From the NCBI RefSeq assembly GCF_009498215.1, contig NZ_CP043499.1, forward strand, positions 1,190,001-1,254,000: DNA of 64,000 bases. Direction: 5' to 3'. Positions within the stretch are counted from its first letter, which is position 1, and every line of letters starts with the position of its first letter. This document shows positions 8,932 to 18,010 of this stretch, piece after piece. The notes below the pieces were generated by a model. The model saw only the letters and a list, made by a program, of their open reading frames with translations. It was not told the origin of the DNA and did no database searches. The position numbers and the translations under genes were made by a program. Origin of the DNA: Rhizobium grahamii (lineage in GTDB: Bacteria > Pseudomonadota > Alphaproteobacteria > Rhizobiales > Rhizobiaceae).

Positions 8932-9720
8932 CTATAGGCCCGAAGTCAGAACCCTGTGACATCCTGGGGAGACGCGCTGGAGGTTATCGCGCAGGCACGC
9001 GATCCCCCGCCCGCCGCCGAGCGGCACCATTCGGCAAAGTGCGCGAAAGTCCGGTCCGCAGGCTCGTCGAAGGATAATCGCCTCCTCGCGTGGCGAGAAT
9101 GTTGGCATCGCCTTATTCGGTGTCATCGCCGGAGCCGTGGCTGTATTCGCGCCTGGCGTTCCGGTCGAACCTGTTGTCGTCGAGATCGCACTGACCGCCT
9201 GCTGACATGGAGCCGAAAGATTGGCGCTTTGCTGCTGCAGGCAGGACAGGGCTTCCTTTCCTCCGGGCTGGACACCTGGGCATTGGGCCATGAAGTCACG
9301 CTGGCAAGCCGACTTGATGGCATTGCGCTGGGCCTGCGTGGGTTGGGCGGAGCTGGTTTGGGGCGCGGCAGGCGCAGGGGGCGTAGCGGCCGTATCGCCC
9401 GTTTGCGTTGGCTGAGCGGAGGTGGATTTCGGCTTGGTGCTTATTGCCGAGACCGCCTTCTTGCATGCCGGCGCCAATGTCGCATCATGCTGTTGCAAGC
9501 AGGTCAGCGCCTCAATCCCTCCCGGCTGAACCCCGGAACATTTGGCGATGAAATCATTACGGCAGGCTGAGCGGATCGCATTGCGCTGCTCGTCCGTCGG
9601 GGCCTGCGCGGCAGCGCCGAAAGCGAGGAGACATGCGGCCCCAATGCCGTAAAGCAAACTGAGCCGAAGCAAAGCGAAGCGCTGGCGGGTGCTTCCCGCA
9701 AATGGAATTCGGTTTTGCAT
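8932..9720 (-). CDS. Exported protein with three cysteine-rich repeats
   Basis: 262 residues with a signal peptide ending near AFGAAAQA (40). Three tandem copies of the cysteine-rich repeat known from Golgi GLG1-type proteins and common in rhizobia follow. The cysteines are C53-C61-C74-C86, C139-C147-C160-C172 and C221-C229-C242-C254, that is, C-x7-C-x12-C-x11-C each time. Repeats 1 and 2 share the framework NAI-SAC-DF-A-C-GVQPGG-EAL-CLQQ; repeat 3 is diverged. Thr/Pro/Ala-rich linkers separate them. It is likely periplasmic with two disulfides per repeat; function unknown. Confidence 0.82.
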   Translation of the reverse strand: MQNRIPFAGSTRQRFALLRLSLLYGIGAACLLAFGAAAQAPTDEQRNAIRSACRNDFIAKCSGVQPGGIEALTCLQQHDATLAPACKKAVSAISTKPKSTSAQPTQTGDTAATPPAPAAPQTSSAQPTQAQRNAIKSACQRDFMAQCPGVQPGGKEALSCLQQQSANLSAPCQQAVSAISTTTGSTGTPGANTATAPAMTPNKAMPTFSPREEAIILRRACGPDFRALCRMVPLGGGRGIACLRDNLQRVSPGCHRVLTSGL

Positions 9721-9755
9721 GATCCCCCCAAGGAATTCGTCTGAACAAGCGGTGT

Positions 9756-9769
9756 GAGAACTGGTTCTC
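9756..9769. promoter_or_regulatory. Palindrome upstream of the cysteine-rich gene
   Basis: GAGAAC-TG-GTTCTC is a perfect inverted repeat 36 bases upstream of the minus-strand start at 9720. It may be an operator. The rest of the 265-base gap to glgX is AT-rich around 9835-9865 and holds no other gene. Confidence 0.3.
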
Positions 9770-9929
9770 TACTTTGTCGAGAAAACTGCGTCGCTGCGCG
9801 AAATGCGGTGCCGAATGAAACGCCGGGATACACAAGCTATATTAGCATTAAATAATTTATGGCGCTAGAAACAACTGCAGCTAGCACGGATTAAAGCCAC
9901 CGACCGGCCTTACTATGCCGACAAGTGGA

Positions 9930-9954
9930 GGAACAAATTATCGGGAAGGGTGTT
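9930..9954 (+). promoter_or_regulatory. EcfG-like promoter of glgX
   Basis: GGAAC (9930-9934), 16 bases, TGTT (9951-9954). This fits the rhizobial extracytoplasmic stress sigma consensus GGAAC-N16/17-CGTT except for one base. It lies 31 bases ahead of the glgX start. Confidence 0.5.
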
Positions 9955-9985
9955 GTTGTCGCGCCAAACGCACGAGGGGGCCTTC

Positions 9986-12067
9986 ATGACGCGACAACAA
10001 TCATACGAAATCGAAGCCGGCGACTTTACGACTCTCGGCGCGACGCCGACAGAAGACGGCGTCAACTTCGCGCTCTTCAGCGCGCATGCGGAACGCGTCG
10101 AACTCTGCCTTTTCGATGAGGAGGGCAGGCAGGAAGAGCGGATTATCCTGCCGGAATACACCAACGAAATCTGGCATGGCCACGTCCGCGGTCTCAAACC
10201 CGGCGCGCTTTATGGCTACCGCGTTTATGGACCTTACGACCCTGAACAAGGACACCGTTTCAACCCCAACAAGCTGCTTATCGACCCTTATGCCCGGGAG
10301 ATCGTCGGCGAGGTCAAATGGGGACAGGCAACGTTCGGGTATGACCTTGAAAGCGACGAGAAGGACCTCTCCTTCGACGAGAGCGACAGCGCTTCCTCCA
10401 TGCTGAAATGCAGGGTGATCGATCCCTCGCGCCTGATCGACAAGCCGGAGACCAAGCCTGGAACACCGTGGCACCGGACCATATTCTACGAAGCGCACGT
10501 GAAAGGGATGACGCAGTTGCACCCGGCAATTCCGGAACAACTGCGCGGAACGTTCGAGGGTCTTGGGCATCGCAAGATCGTTGACTATGTGAAAGCGCTC
10601 GGAGTGAGTTCGATCGAACTGCTCCCGGTCCATTACTTCCCCGACGACCCCCATCTGCTCGACAAGAGGCTCAAGAATTACTGGGGCTATAACACGATCG
10701 GCTTCTTCGCCCCGGCGACGCGCTACTACGGACCCAATGGGCTTGCGGGCTTCCGCGACATGGTCCGAGCCTTCCACGATGCGGGCATCGAAGTCATCCT
10801 CGACGTCGTCTACAACCATACGGCTGAGGGAAACGAGCTCGGGCCAACGCTATCCTTCAAGGGGATCGACAACTTCTCCTACTATCGGACGCTACCGGAC
10901 CAATCACGGTACTATGTCAATGACACCGGCACCGGCAATACCGTGAATACCTCGCATCCCCGCGTCCTGCAGATGATCACGGACTCCCTGCGCTATTGGG
11001 CAGAGGTGATGAACATCGACGGCTTTCGCTTCGATCTCGGCACCATCCTCGGCCGGGAGCCGGAAGGCTTCGATCAACGCGGAGGCTTCTTCGACGCCGT
11101 TGGTCAGGATCCGGTACTGTCCCGGCTGAAACTCATCGGCGAACCCTGGGACATCGGCCCCGGCGGATACCAGGTTGGTGGCTTCCCGCCCGGATGGTCG
11201 GAATGGAACGACAAGTACCGCGATACGATGCGCGACTACTGGAAGGACGAGGACGGCACGGCCGGCGACTTCGCCGCCAGAGTGCTCGGGTCAGGCGACA
11301 TATACGATCTTCGAGGGCGCAGACCGTGGGCGAGCGTGAACTTCGTCACGGCTCATGACGGCTTTACCCTGAACGATCTTGTCTCCTACGACGAGAAACA
11401 CAACGAGGCCAATGGCGAGGAAAACAAGGACGGCCACGACCATAACCGAAGCTTCAATTATGGCGCCGAGGGGCCGACCGATGACAACGCGATCAATGAG
11501 ATCAGGGAGCGCCAGAAGCGCAATTTGCTGGCAACGCTTCTGTTCTCGCACGGCGTACCGATGCTTCTCGCAGGAGACGAATTGGGCCGCAGCCAGATGG
11601 GCAACAACAATGGCTATTGCCAGGACAGCGAACTGAGCTGGCTGCACTGGCGGGACTTGCCGGACAGCGCAAAGAAGCTCTCGGATTTCACGCGCAGGCT
11701 CATTGACCTTCGTCAAGCCCAGCCGCTCCTTCGGCGGGAGAACTGGCGCGACGGGATGGTAATCCGCTGGCTCAACCCGACCGGTGGCGAACAGACGGAA
11801 GATCATTGGCAAGACGAGGGGAGCACGACGCTCGGGCTTCATCTGCTATATGAGCAACCGCAGCAAGACGCCGAACACTGGAGCGAAGCCTTGCTCCTGT
11901 TCAATCCCCATGATGGCGAAGTCACTTTTCACCTGCCGGAGCGCGAGGACGGATCCTGGGCGATCGAACTTACGACCGCCGATCCCGATGCAAGCCCAGG
12001 CGTGGTCCATGAGGTTGCGGATTATATGCTGCAACCGCGAAGCCTCGTGCTGTTGCGGCCGGCGTAG
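9986..12067 (+). CDS. glgX: Glycogen debranching enzyme GlgX
   Basis: A GH13 isoamylase-type debranching enzyme that cleaves alpha-1,6 branches of glycogen or limit dextrin in the cytoplasm, freeing maltooligosaccharides for the TreY/TreZ route encoded just downstream. The ATG at 9986 has GAGGGGG (9974-9980) ahead of it, giving 693 residues. A CBM48-like N-terminal domain (TPTEDGVNFALFSAHAERVELCLF) precedes the barrel. The barrel shows DVVYNHTAEG, the nucleophile region GFRFDLG, the acid/base LIGEPWD and VTAHDGF. The length is normal for GlgX. An EcfG-like promoter lies upstream. Confidence 0.95.
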   Translation: MTRQQSYEIEAGDFTTLGATPTEDGVNFALFSAHAERVELCLFDEEGRQEERIILPEYTNEIWHGHVRGLKPGALYGYRVYGPYDPEQGHRFNPNKLLIDPYAREIVGEVKWGQATFGYDLESDEKDLSFDESDSASSMLKCRVIDPSRLIDKPETKPGTPWHRTIFYEAHVKGMTQLHPAIPEQLRGTFEGLGHRKIVDYVKALGVSSIELLPVHYFPDDPHLLDKRLKNYWGYNTIGFFAPATRYYGPNGLAGFRDMVRAFHDAGIEVILDVVYNHTAEGNELGPTLSFKGIDNFSYYRTLPDQSRYYVNDTGTGNTVNTSHPRVLQMITDSLRYWAEVMNIDGFRFDLGTILGREPEGFDQRGGFFDAVGQDPVLSRLKLIGEPWDIGPGGYQVGGFPPGWSEWNDKYRDTMRDYWKDEDGTAGDFAARVLGSGDIYDLRGRRPWASVNFVTAHDGFTLNDLVSYDEKHNEANGEENKDGHDHNRSFNYGAEGPTDDNAINEIRERQKRNLLATLLFSHGVPMLLAGDELGRSQMGNNNGYCQDSELSWLHWRDLPDSAKKLSDFTRRLIDLRQAQPLLRRENWRDGMVIRWLNPTGGEQTEDHWQDEGSTTLGLHLLYEQPQQDAEHWSEALLLFNPHDGEVTFHLPEREDGSWAIELTTADPDASPGVVHEVADYMLQPRSLVLLRPA

Positions 12068-12121
12068 CCGTTGATCCGAGCGCGCCCCGACGCCATCAGC
12101 AGCAGAAAAACCAGGAATTGT

Positions 12122-12146
12122 GGAACAATGACCCCGCCCTTCGGTT
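12122..12146 (+). promoter_or_regulatory. EcfG-like promoter of small gene 12172
   Basis: GGAAC (12122-12126), 16 bases, GGTT (12143-12146), only 25 bases ahead of the start codon, which gives a short leader carrying the Shine-Dalgarno GGGAGG. Confidence 0.4.
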
Positions 12147-12171
12147 TTCCATGCGAAAGGGAGGTCTGGAG

Positions 12172-12384
12172 ATGAGCAAGACGCCTTCGTTAGAACTTGC
12201 CGAGGAGTACATTCGGCTTGGCGGTCGGCGTCGATCCAAGATCGACGACAATATCGTGAGTTCTCGGCTTTGGGAAAAGGAGACGCCTGAGGCTGAAGCC
12301 TTCTGGCATCAGCATATCGAGTCGCTCGACGAAAAGCACCGGCAGCAAGTCGAGGTTCATCTGCCATCGATCTCGGACGTTTAG
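12172..12384 (+). CDS. Small hypothetical protein (70 aa)
   Basis: Not assigned to a named family. The ATG at 12172 follows GGGAGG (12160-12165); a longer frame back to 12118 has no good ribosome site. The product is soluble, charged and probably helical (MSKTPSLELAEEYIRLGGRRRSK at the start, then EAEAFWHQHIESLDEKH). Its place between glgX and treY, behind an EcfG-like promoter, suggests a stress-induced protein. Confidence 0.65.
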   Translation: MSKTPSLELAEEYIRLGGRRRSKIDDNIVSSRLWEKETPEAEAFWHQHIESLDEKHRQQVEVHLPSISDV

Positions 12385-12439
12385 CACCACTGACGCCACC
12401 ATCGAAGCCGCAGGTGCAATACGCCGGCAAGAGGTTCCC

Positions 12440-12688
12440 ATGGACAAGAAATGGACAAAGCCACTTTCCTATGCACTACCGCAGACCGGCGATTTCAAGA
12501 CGATCGGCAGTGTCGGTGAGGCGATGGTGGCCTTGCGGAGCAACTGGCCCGTGGTCGCCGGTCGACAGCTGCGCGAAGCGCGCAAGATTTGCATCGAAGC
12601 CCTTGAGGGAAAGCGGCCGCCAGCTGAGGCCCGCCGCGCATTTATTGCCGCCGCCGTCGAAGCGCATGTGTTCGTTAAAGAGAAGTAG
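12440..12688 (+). CDS. DUF982 protein
   Basis: 82 residues of the DUF982 family, small proteins common in rhizobia. The pattern is visible: a start with KPLSYALP, then TIGSVGEAMVALRSNWPVVAG and a helical second half ending ARRAFIAAAVEAHVFV. The ATG follows AAGAGGTTCCC. The molecular role is unknown; no membrane segment or cysteine is present. It lies in the stress block between two other small genes. Confidence 0.85.
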   Translation: MDKKWTKPLSYALPQTGDFKTIGSVGEAMVALRSNWPVVAGRQLREARKICIEALEGKRPPAEARRAFIAAAVEAHVFVKEK

Positions 12689-12785
12689 GGCCAGTCTTGT
12701 CGGCGGAAGGTCAAAGGTTGCCTTCGCTGACATCGGCCTATGTTTGATCCAGTAAACCTTTGAAGAGAGTGGAAAGGAAGATGAA

Positions 12786-13049
12786 ATGAGACCGATCGCG
12801 ATCTTGCTTGTCGTCACTGGTATAGCTGCCGCCAGCGGCTGCACCCCCACGGAGAAGGGCGCCGGCATTGGAGCAGCTACTGGGGCCGTCGTCGGCGGCG
12901 TTGCGACCGGCAACGTCCGTGGGGCAGCAGTGGGCGCAGCCGTCGGTGGCGTTGCAGGCGCTGTGATTGGCAATGTCGCCGATCAGCCTGGGCAGTGCTA
13001 CTACCGGGATCAATATGGACGCCAATACGTAGCAGCCTGCCCGCGATAG
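12786..13049 (+). CDS. Glycine-zipper outer-membrane-type lipoprotein
   Basis: 87 residues. The lipoprotein signal ends in AASGC (Cys19). The body has two glycine-zipper hairpins: GAGIGAATGAVVGGVATG (about 25-42) and GAAVGAAVGGVAGAVIG (about 46-62). A short tail with two cysteines ends the protein (CYYRDQYGRQYVAACPR). It resembles YMGG/OmpA-like glycine-zipper lipoproteins that sit in the envelope, often induced by osmotic or membrane stress. Exact function unknown. A perfect 8-bp hairpin follows the stop. Confidence 0.8.
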   Translation: MRPIAILLVVTGIAAASGCTPTEKGAGIGAATGAVVGGVATGNVRGAAVGAAVGGVAGAVIGNVADQPGQCYYRDQYGRQYVAACPR

Positions 13050-13060
13050 GGCCGCATTTC

Positions 13061-13086
13061 GGCAGATGGCATTCGTGTCATCTGCC
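13061..13086 (+). terminator. Hairpin after the lipoprotein gene
   Basis: GGCAGATG (13061-13068) and CATCTGCC (13079-13086) pair perfectly around a ten-base loop. No U-run follows, so it is a weak terminator or an mRNA stabiliser. Confidence 0.45.
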
Positions 13087-13111
13087 ACCCCCACCAAAAT
13101 GGAAAACAGAG

Positions 13112-13438
13112 ATGCCGATCGGCGAACAGATTGTGGCCGCAAGGGCCTTGCTGCGATGGGACCGCGACGAGCTGGCAGACGCATCCGGCGTGCCGGCCTC
13201 CGTGATTGAAGCGTTGGAAGCGTCCAACAAGGAGATTGGCACCTTAAGCCAAGGACGCATCCTTCTCGAGGCGATCGAGGCGGCTGGAGTCATGGTTTTT
13301 GACGAAGGCCCGGTCGATGGCGGCCCGGGCGTAAGAATGCTGCGTCGTCCTACCTCGGCCATCGACACCGATACCACCCAAACCGTCCAGTACAGCGAAT
13401 ATCTTGAGAACGACGCGCCTCCGGGGGCTGGCGGCTGA
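13112..13438 (+). CDS. XRE-like helix-turn-helix protein
   Basis: 108 residues from ATG 13112; the ribosome site is weak (GGAAAACAGAG). The first 65 residues look like a Cro/CI-type HTH (AARALLRWDRDELADASGVPASVIEALE), followed by GRILLEAIEAAGVMVFD, a pattern typical of short rhizobial XRE regulators. The C-terminal 40 residues are polar and probably unstructured. It may regulate neighbouring stress genes, but no operator can be pointed to. Confidence 0.72.
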   Translation: MPIGEQIVAARALLRWDRDELADASGVPASVIEALEASNKEIGTLSQGRILLEAIEAAGVMVFDEGPVDGGPGVRMLRRPTSAIDTDTTQTVQYSEYLENDAPPGAGG

Positions 13439-13473
13439 ATGCCTCAGTCACGCGCCCGCGCCGTTCTTGCGCC

Positions 13474-13498
13474 GGAACCAACTCGGCTCGCGGCAGTT
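13474..13498 (+). promoter_or_regulatory. EcfG-like promoter of treY
   Basis: GGAAC (13474-13478), 16 bases, AGTT (13495-13498), 57 bases ahead of the treY start. Confidence 0.45.
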
Positions 13499-13554
13499 TC
13501 GGTAGCGCCGCCCGATAACCCCTGCGGCAGCGCAGCCAGCCGAGGGAATGTTCC

Positions 13555-16053
13555 ATGCCTATTCCGACCGCGACTTATCGGCTGCAATTTCGCAACGGGA
13601 TGACTTTTTCGGACGCGGTCGGCTCTGTCCCCTATCTGAAATCGCTTGGCATCAGCCATCTCTATGCCTCGCCTATTTTCACCGCCACGAGCGGATCGAC
13701 CCACGGCTATGACATTGTCGATCCCAACAATGTGGATCCCGCCATAGGAGGCCGGGAAGGCTTCGATCAGCTCGTCGCTGCCCTGAAGTCATCAGGTTTG
13801 CAGCTCATCCTCGACATCGTCCCGAACCACATGGCCGCGTCGTTAGAGAACCGGTGGTGGGACAGTGTCCTGCAATTCGGAAAATCCAGCCCCTACGCCT
13901 CCTTCTTCGATATCGACTGGACGAGGCGCATCACCCTTCCCGTGCTCGACAGACCCTTCGAGGAAGCGGTGGCCAGTGGCCTGATCGGGCTTGCGCGCCA
14001 TCAGGCCACTGGAGAACCTCGTCTCACCTACTACGATCAGTTCTACCCTCTCGATCCACAAAGCGTTGCCGAAATAGAACGTCTGGCCGGAGACGAGCAG
14101 AGTCCAGGAAAGCTCTCGACCGACGCCTCCCTGCTGAACGCGCTTCACCAGCGCCAGCATTGGCAGTTGATCGACTGGAAGGGCGCCGCAGAGAAGTTGA
14201 GCTATCGACGCTTCTTCGAAGTCACCGGGCTTGTCGGAGTGCGCGTCGAGGATCAGGAGGTCTTCGACCGCACCCATCGTCTGGTTATCGATCTGGTGCG
14301 GTCCGGCAGCGTGCAGGGACTTCGGATAGACCACGTAGACGGGCTGGCCGATCCGGCAGATTATCTTGCCAAGTTGCGCGCGGCAGTCGGCGAAGAGACC
14401 TACATCCTGGTCGAAAAGATCGTTGCACGTGATGAGAACCTGCCCGCCAACTGGCCTGTCGCAGGTACGACCGGCTATGAGGTCATCGCAAGCCTCGGCC
14501 CGCTGTTTATCGACAGAGATGGGCTGGAGACTCTCGATACCGCGTATCGGGCGATTGCGCCGGCCCAGGCAGCTTTCGCAGCGGTCTTGAACAAAGCCAA
14601 ACAGATGATGGTGCGGCAGAATTTTACCGGCGAGCGCGCGAGGCTGTGTGAATTGGCAAGCGCTGTGCTCCCGGACGTTCCGCGCGAAACACTGGACCGT
14701 GCCATCACCGACATCCTCGTGGCGTTTCAGGTTTACCGCACCTACGGCACAACGGGGAGCCTTGAGGGAAACGACCGCGATCTCTTGGAAACGGTACTCG
14801 GTAGAGCCAGCGCGGCTTCTGATGTATCTGACGTCATCAACAGCATTGGGCGCATCCTGCTCGCCCCCCGTGTCGGGGCCGCGACCGAACTGCGTCGTCG
14901 CATGCAACAGCTTACGGGACCGGTGATCGCCAAGGCGATGGAAGACACTGCCTTCTACCGCTACAACAGGCTGCTTGCCCTCAACGAGGTGGGCTGCGAT
15001 CCCGACATCACAGGCGACTCACGACATGACTTCCACGAAGCGATGCGAAACCGTGCTCGGACACAGCCGCAGGGCCTCACAACGACCGCGACGCACGACA
15101 CCAAACGCGGCGAGGATGCCCGTGCGCGCCTATACGGACTGACCGAGCATGCCGAACAATGGGTGGCGGGCTTCGAACGGTGGCAGCGAATAAACAGGCA
15201 GTTTGTCTCGGGCTCAGCGGATCAACCCTGGCCTGACACAAACACCCAATGGATGCTCTACCAGGCGTTGGCAGGAGCGTGGCCCGAATTTCCGGACACG
15301 ATCGACGAGGGCTTTCGCGACCGGTTCAAAGCCTATGCCGAAAAGGCAGTCCGCGAGGCCAAGACTCACACCGACTGGGGCCAACCAAACAAGCACTATG
15401 AAGCCGCCGTCCTGAATTTGGCCGAGGGCCTCTTGAGCGACGAGAATACGACGTTCCGGGCGGACTTTCAGAATCTGATGACGCTCCTAATCACCGCGGG
15501 GCACCTGAATAGCCTCTCCCAGACGTTGATCAAACTGACAATTCCCGGTGTTCCAGACATCTATCAAGGCGCCGAGCAGGCTGATCTCAGTCTCGTCGAT
15601 CCTGACAACCGCCGACCGGTCGATTTTCAGCGACTTCGGACAGATCTCCAGACACAGCCATCAGGGAATCGCTCCCCGTGGCAGCGCAAGCAGGCGATGA
15701 TCGCAACGATATCAGCACTCCGTCAGGATCGCGCCGAACTGTTTTCGCGCGGGAGCTACCAGCCGCTCGCTGTTAGCGGCCCCCGACGCGACAATCTTAT
15801 CGCTTTTGCTCGCCAAGACGGCACGCAGTTCAGCATCACTCTCGCGCCAAGGCTGCTTTCTCGCCACGTCGATCCGAAGACGCTGAAAACCACATCTGAT
15901 TTCTGGGCTGACACAAGTCTCGAACTGCCTCTCACGATCGCGGGACGGCGACGTGATCTATTCGGCGATGCCGGTATCGTCGACGGGCCCACCATCGATC
16001 TAGATGCTCTGTTCCGGAACCAGCCCTACGCACTGCTGATCTCGGTCGATTGA
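13555..16053 (+). CDS. treY: Malto-oligosyltrehalose synthase TreY
   Basis: A GH13 enzyme of 832 residues that rearranges the reducing-end alpha-1,4 bond of maltodextrin into alpha,alpha-1,1, making maltooligosyl-trehalose in the cytoplasm. The start (MPIPTATYRLQFRNGMTFSDA) is the usual TreY N terminus, with GAGGGA upstream. Seen are LILDIVPNHM (about 85-94), GLRIDHVDGLADP (about 258-270), ILVEKIV and THDTKRGEDARAR, all conserved in the family. It is convergent with treZ, 18 bases between stops, so the two trehalose genes sit on opposite strands with separate promoters. Confidence 0.95.
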   Translation: MPIPTATYRLQFRNGMTFSDAVGSVPYLKSLGISHLYASPIFTATSGSTHGYDIVDPNNVDPAIGGREGFDQLVAALKSSGLQLILDIVPNHMAASLENRWWDSVLQFGKSSPYASFFDIDWTRRITLPVLDRPFEEAVASGLIGLARHQATGEPRLTYYDQFYPLDPQSVAEIERLAGDEQSPGKLSTDASLLNALHQRQHWQLIDWKGAAEKLSYRRFFEVTGLVGVRVEDQEVFDRTHRLVIDLVRSGSVQGLRIDHVDGLADPADYLAKLRAAVGEETYILVEKIVARDENLPANWPVAGTTGYEVIASLGPLFIDRDGLETLDTAYRAIAPAQAAFAAVLNKAKQMMVRQNFTGERARLCELASAVLPDVPRETLDRAITDILVAFQVYRTYGTTGSLEGNDRDLLETVLGRASAASDVSDVINSIGRILLAPRVGAATELRRRMQQLTGPVIAKAMEDTAFYRYNRLLALNEVGCDPDITGDSRHDFHEAMRNRARTQPQGLTTTATHDTKRGEDARARLYGLTEHAEQWVAGFERWQRINRQFVSGSADQPWPDTNTQWMLYQALAGAWPEFPDTIDEGFRDRFKAYAEKAVREAKTHTDWGQPNKHYEAAVLNLAEGLLSDENTTFRADFQNLMTLLITAGHLNSLSQTLIKLTIPGVPDIYQGAEQADLSLVDPDNRRPVDFQRLRTDLQTQPSGNRSPWQRKQAMIATISALRQDRAELFSRGSYQPLAVSGPRRDNLIAFARQDGTQFSITLAPRLLSRHVDPKTLKTTSDFWADTSLELPLTIAGRRRDLFGDAGIVDGPTIDLDALFRNQPYALLISVD

Positions 16054-16071
16054 CCGCACGCTAGCAACTTT

Positions 16072-17841
16072 CTAGCTCCTGAATGCCCAGCACACATACC
16101 ATGGCGGCATGGTGTCATTAGGCTGGTGAGTCCGCCAGATCACCCTGTCGAATTGCGGTGGTTTTACGGGGATGGTCTTTGCGGAAAGATTGGCAACGAG
16201 GCACAACCGCGTCCCATCGTCGAGCTCCCAATCGATGTCGATGAACTCGGTCGAGCGGGCGAAACTTCCGCCTGATGAGACTCCGGAAAGCCGGGGGATA
16301 ATATGATCCCGACGCAACGCTATCAGATGACGGTATAGTTCGAGATGCTCGCGGTGAAGTCCACGACTGGCTGCTTGCCAATCGAGCTTCGCCTTGAGAA
16401 AAGTCGAGAGAGCCGTCGGATCCGGAAGCTTGTCGGCATTCTCCTCGTCAAAGCCCGGAAGCCGGTGCAGTTCCTCCCGCCTTCCCTTGCGCACGGCCGC
16501 GTTCAGCTCCTCGTCGAAGTCGCAGAAATAAGGGAAATCGGATTTGCTCTTCCACTCCTCGCCCATGAAGATCATAGGGATCTGTGGCGAAAGAAGGTAG
16601 ATACCGGCGATGGCCAGCAGGGCAGACTGCGGAGCGATCTTGTGAATGCGGTCGCCAAAGGCGCGGTTGCCAACCTGATCGTGGTTCTGAATGAAGGCAA
16701 TGAACGACGTTGGCGGCAAGTTGCCGCTCGGCTCGCCGCGCGGCTCTCCTCTGTAGGGCATCTCCTCACCCTGGAAGACGAACCCTTGCGCGACGGCGCG
16801 CGCGACCGCGCTCGGAGCGCACGAATAATCGGCGTAGTAGCCAAACGCCTCGCCTGTCGCCGCTTTGTGCAACACGTGGTGAATGTCGTCATTCCACTGA
16901 GCGGTATAGAGACGCGGGTGGCCCTCCGCATCTCTTTCGAGGAGCGCGGCGCTGTTGTCCTCGTTCTCGACGATCAGATGGCAATGACGGCCAAGCGTTG
17001 CCTGCTTGACCGCCCGCGCGATCGTCGCGAGCAGATGCTCATCGCTGTCGTCCTTGATGGCGTGCACCGCATCCAGCCGGAGCCCGTCGGCGCGAAATTC
17101 CTGCAACCAGTAAAGCGCGTTCTCGACGACGAACCTGCGGACCATCTCGGAGTTTACGCCATCATAGTTGATGGCAGCGCCCCATGGCGTCTTGTGATCA
17201 CGATTGAAGAGCGGCGCATAGGAAGGCAGATAATTTCCTTGCGGACCAAAATGATTGTAGACGACATCGAGGAACACCGACATTCGCCGGCTGTGGGCAG
17301 CATCGATGAAACCCTTGAGGTCCTCCGGGCGCCCATAGCTGCTGTCGGGCGCGTAAGGCAGGACACCGTCATACCCCCACCCGCGCCGGCCCGGAAAATC
17401 ATTGATCGGCATGAGCTGAATCGCGGTGATCCCCAGATCTTTCAGGTAATCGAGACGGTCAACCGCGGCTACCAGCGTGCCTTCTTCGGTAAAGGCGCCG
17501 ACATGCAGTTCATAGATGACCGTTTCATTCCACGGGCGTCCGCGCCATTCATGCTGCGTGAAAACATAGCGGCTGCCATCGACGACTTCGCTCGGGCCAT
17601 GGACATCGTCGGGTTGATAGCGTGATGCAGGATCCGGGACCTGCTGACCATCCTCCAAGACGAAACGATAGCGAGTGCCATGCCGGGCGCGCTCCGCGAG
17701 ATGCGTAAACCAACCGCCGTCTTCACTGGCCATCATCGTTGCGGGGCTATCATCGATCGTGATGGCCACCTTCCTTTGCAGCGGCGCCCACAAGCGAAAG
17801 CGAACACCGTGATCCGTGAACTGAGGACCGAAACTGAACAT
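16072..17841 (-). CDS. treZ: Malto-oligosyltrehalose trehalohydrolase TreZ
   Basis: A GH13 enzyme that cuts trehalose from the maltooligosyl-trehalose made by TreY. The ATG at 17841 gives 589 residues (MFSFGPQFTDHGVRFRLWAP); an in-frame TTG at 17856 is an alternative, and neither has a strong ribosome site. The N-terminal E-set domain precedes the barrel with DVVYNHFGPQGNYL, GLRLDAVHAI (nucleophile Asp), IVENEDN (acid/base Glu) and FIQNHDQVGNRAFGDR. The C-terminal beta domain ends near residue 589. An EcfG-like motif lies upstream on the same strand, matching the one at treY. Confidence 0.94.
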   Translation of the reverse strand: MFSFGPQFTDHGVRFRLWAPLQRKVAITIDDSPATMMASEDGGWFTHLAERARHGTRYRFVLEDGQQVPDPASRYQPDDVHGPSEVVDGSRYVFTQHEWRGRPWNETVIYELHVGAFTEEGTLVAAVDRLDYLKDLGITAIQLMPINDFPGRRGWGYDGVLPYAPDSSYGRPEDLKGFIDAAHSRRMSVFLDVVYNHFGPQGNYLPSYAPLFNRDHKTPWGAAINYDGVNSEMVRRFVVENALYWLQEFRADGLRLDAVHAIKDDSDEHLLATIARAVKQATLGRHCHLIVENEDNSAALLERDAEGHPRLYTAQWNDDIHHVLHKAATGEAFGYYADYSCAPSAVARAVAQGFVFQGEEMPYRGEPRGEPSGNLPPTSFIAFIQNHDQVGNRAFGDRIHKIAPQSALLAIAGIYLLSPQIPMIFMGEEWKSKSDFPYFCDFDEELNAAVRKGRREELHRLPGFDEENADKLPDPTALSTFLKAKLDWQAASRGLHREHLELYRHLIALRRDHIIPRLSGVSSGGSFARSTEFIDIDWELDDGTRLCLVANLSAKTIPVKPPQFDRVIWRTHQPNDTMPPWYVCWAFRS

Positions 17842-17872
17842 ATGGAAGAACCCCAATCGGCATTCTTGTCAG

Positions 17873-17898
17873 AACTTCGCTCGGAGGCGGGAGGTTCC
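17873..17898 (-). promoter_or_regulatory. EcfG-like promoter of treZ
   Basis: On the minus strand GGAAC (17898-17894), 17 bases, AGTT (17876-17873), 31 bases before the ATG at 17841. Confidence 0.42.
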
Positions 17899-17976
17899 GT
17901 TCACCTATGCCGATTTGTGGATTCGTTCGGCATACAACCCGCTGAAACCATCGCACAACAGGAAAACGCACGTGGC

Positions 17977-18001
17977 GGAACCAAGTCTCTGCCGTGGAGT
18001 T
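17977..18001 (+). promoter_or_regulatory. EcfG-like motif before topoisomerase IB
   Basis: GGAAC (17977-17981), 16 bases, AGTT (17998-18001). If used, transcription would start within a few bases of the ATG at 18011. The mRNA would then be nearly leaderless, or translation would start at ATG 18020. Confidence 0.33.
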
Positions 18002-18010
18002 TCTCGCGTC

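Noticed and set aside
16345..17625. 426-codon plus-strand frame across treZ.
   Set aside because: treZ on the other strand has all GH13 motifs; this frame has none and is a codon-bias shadow.
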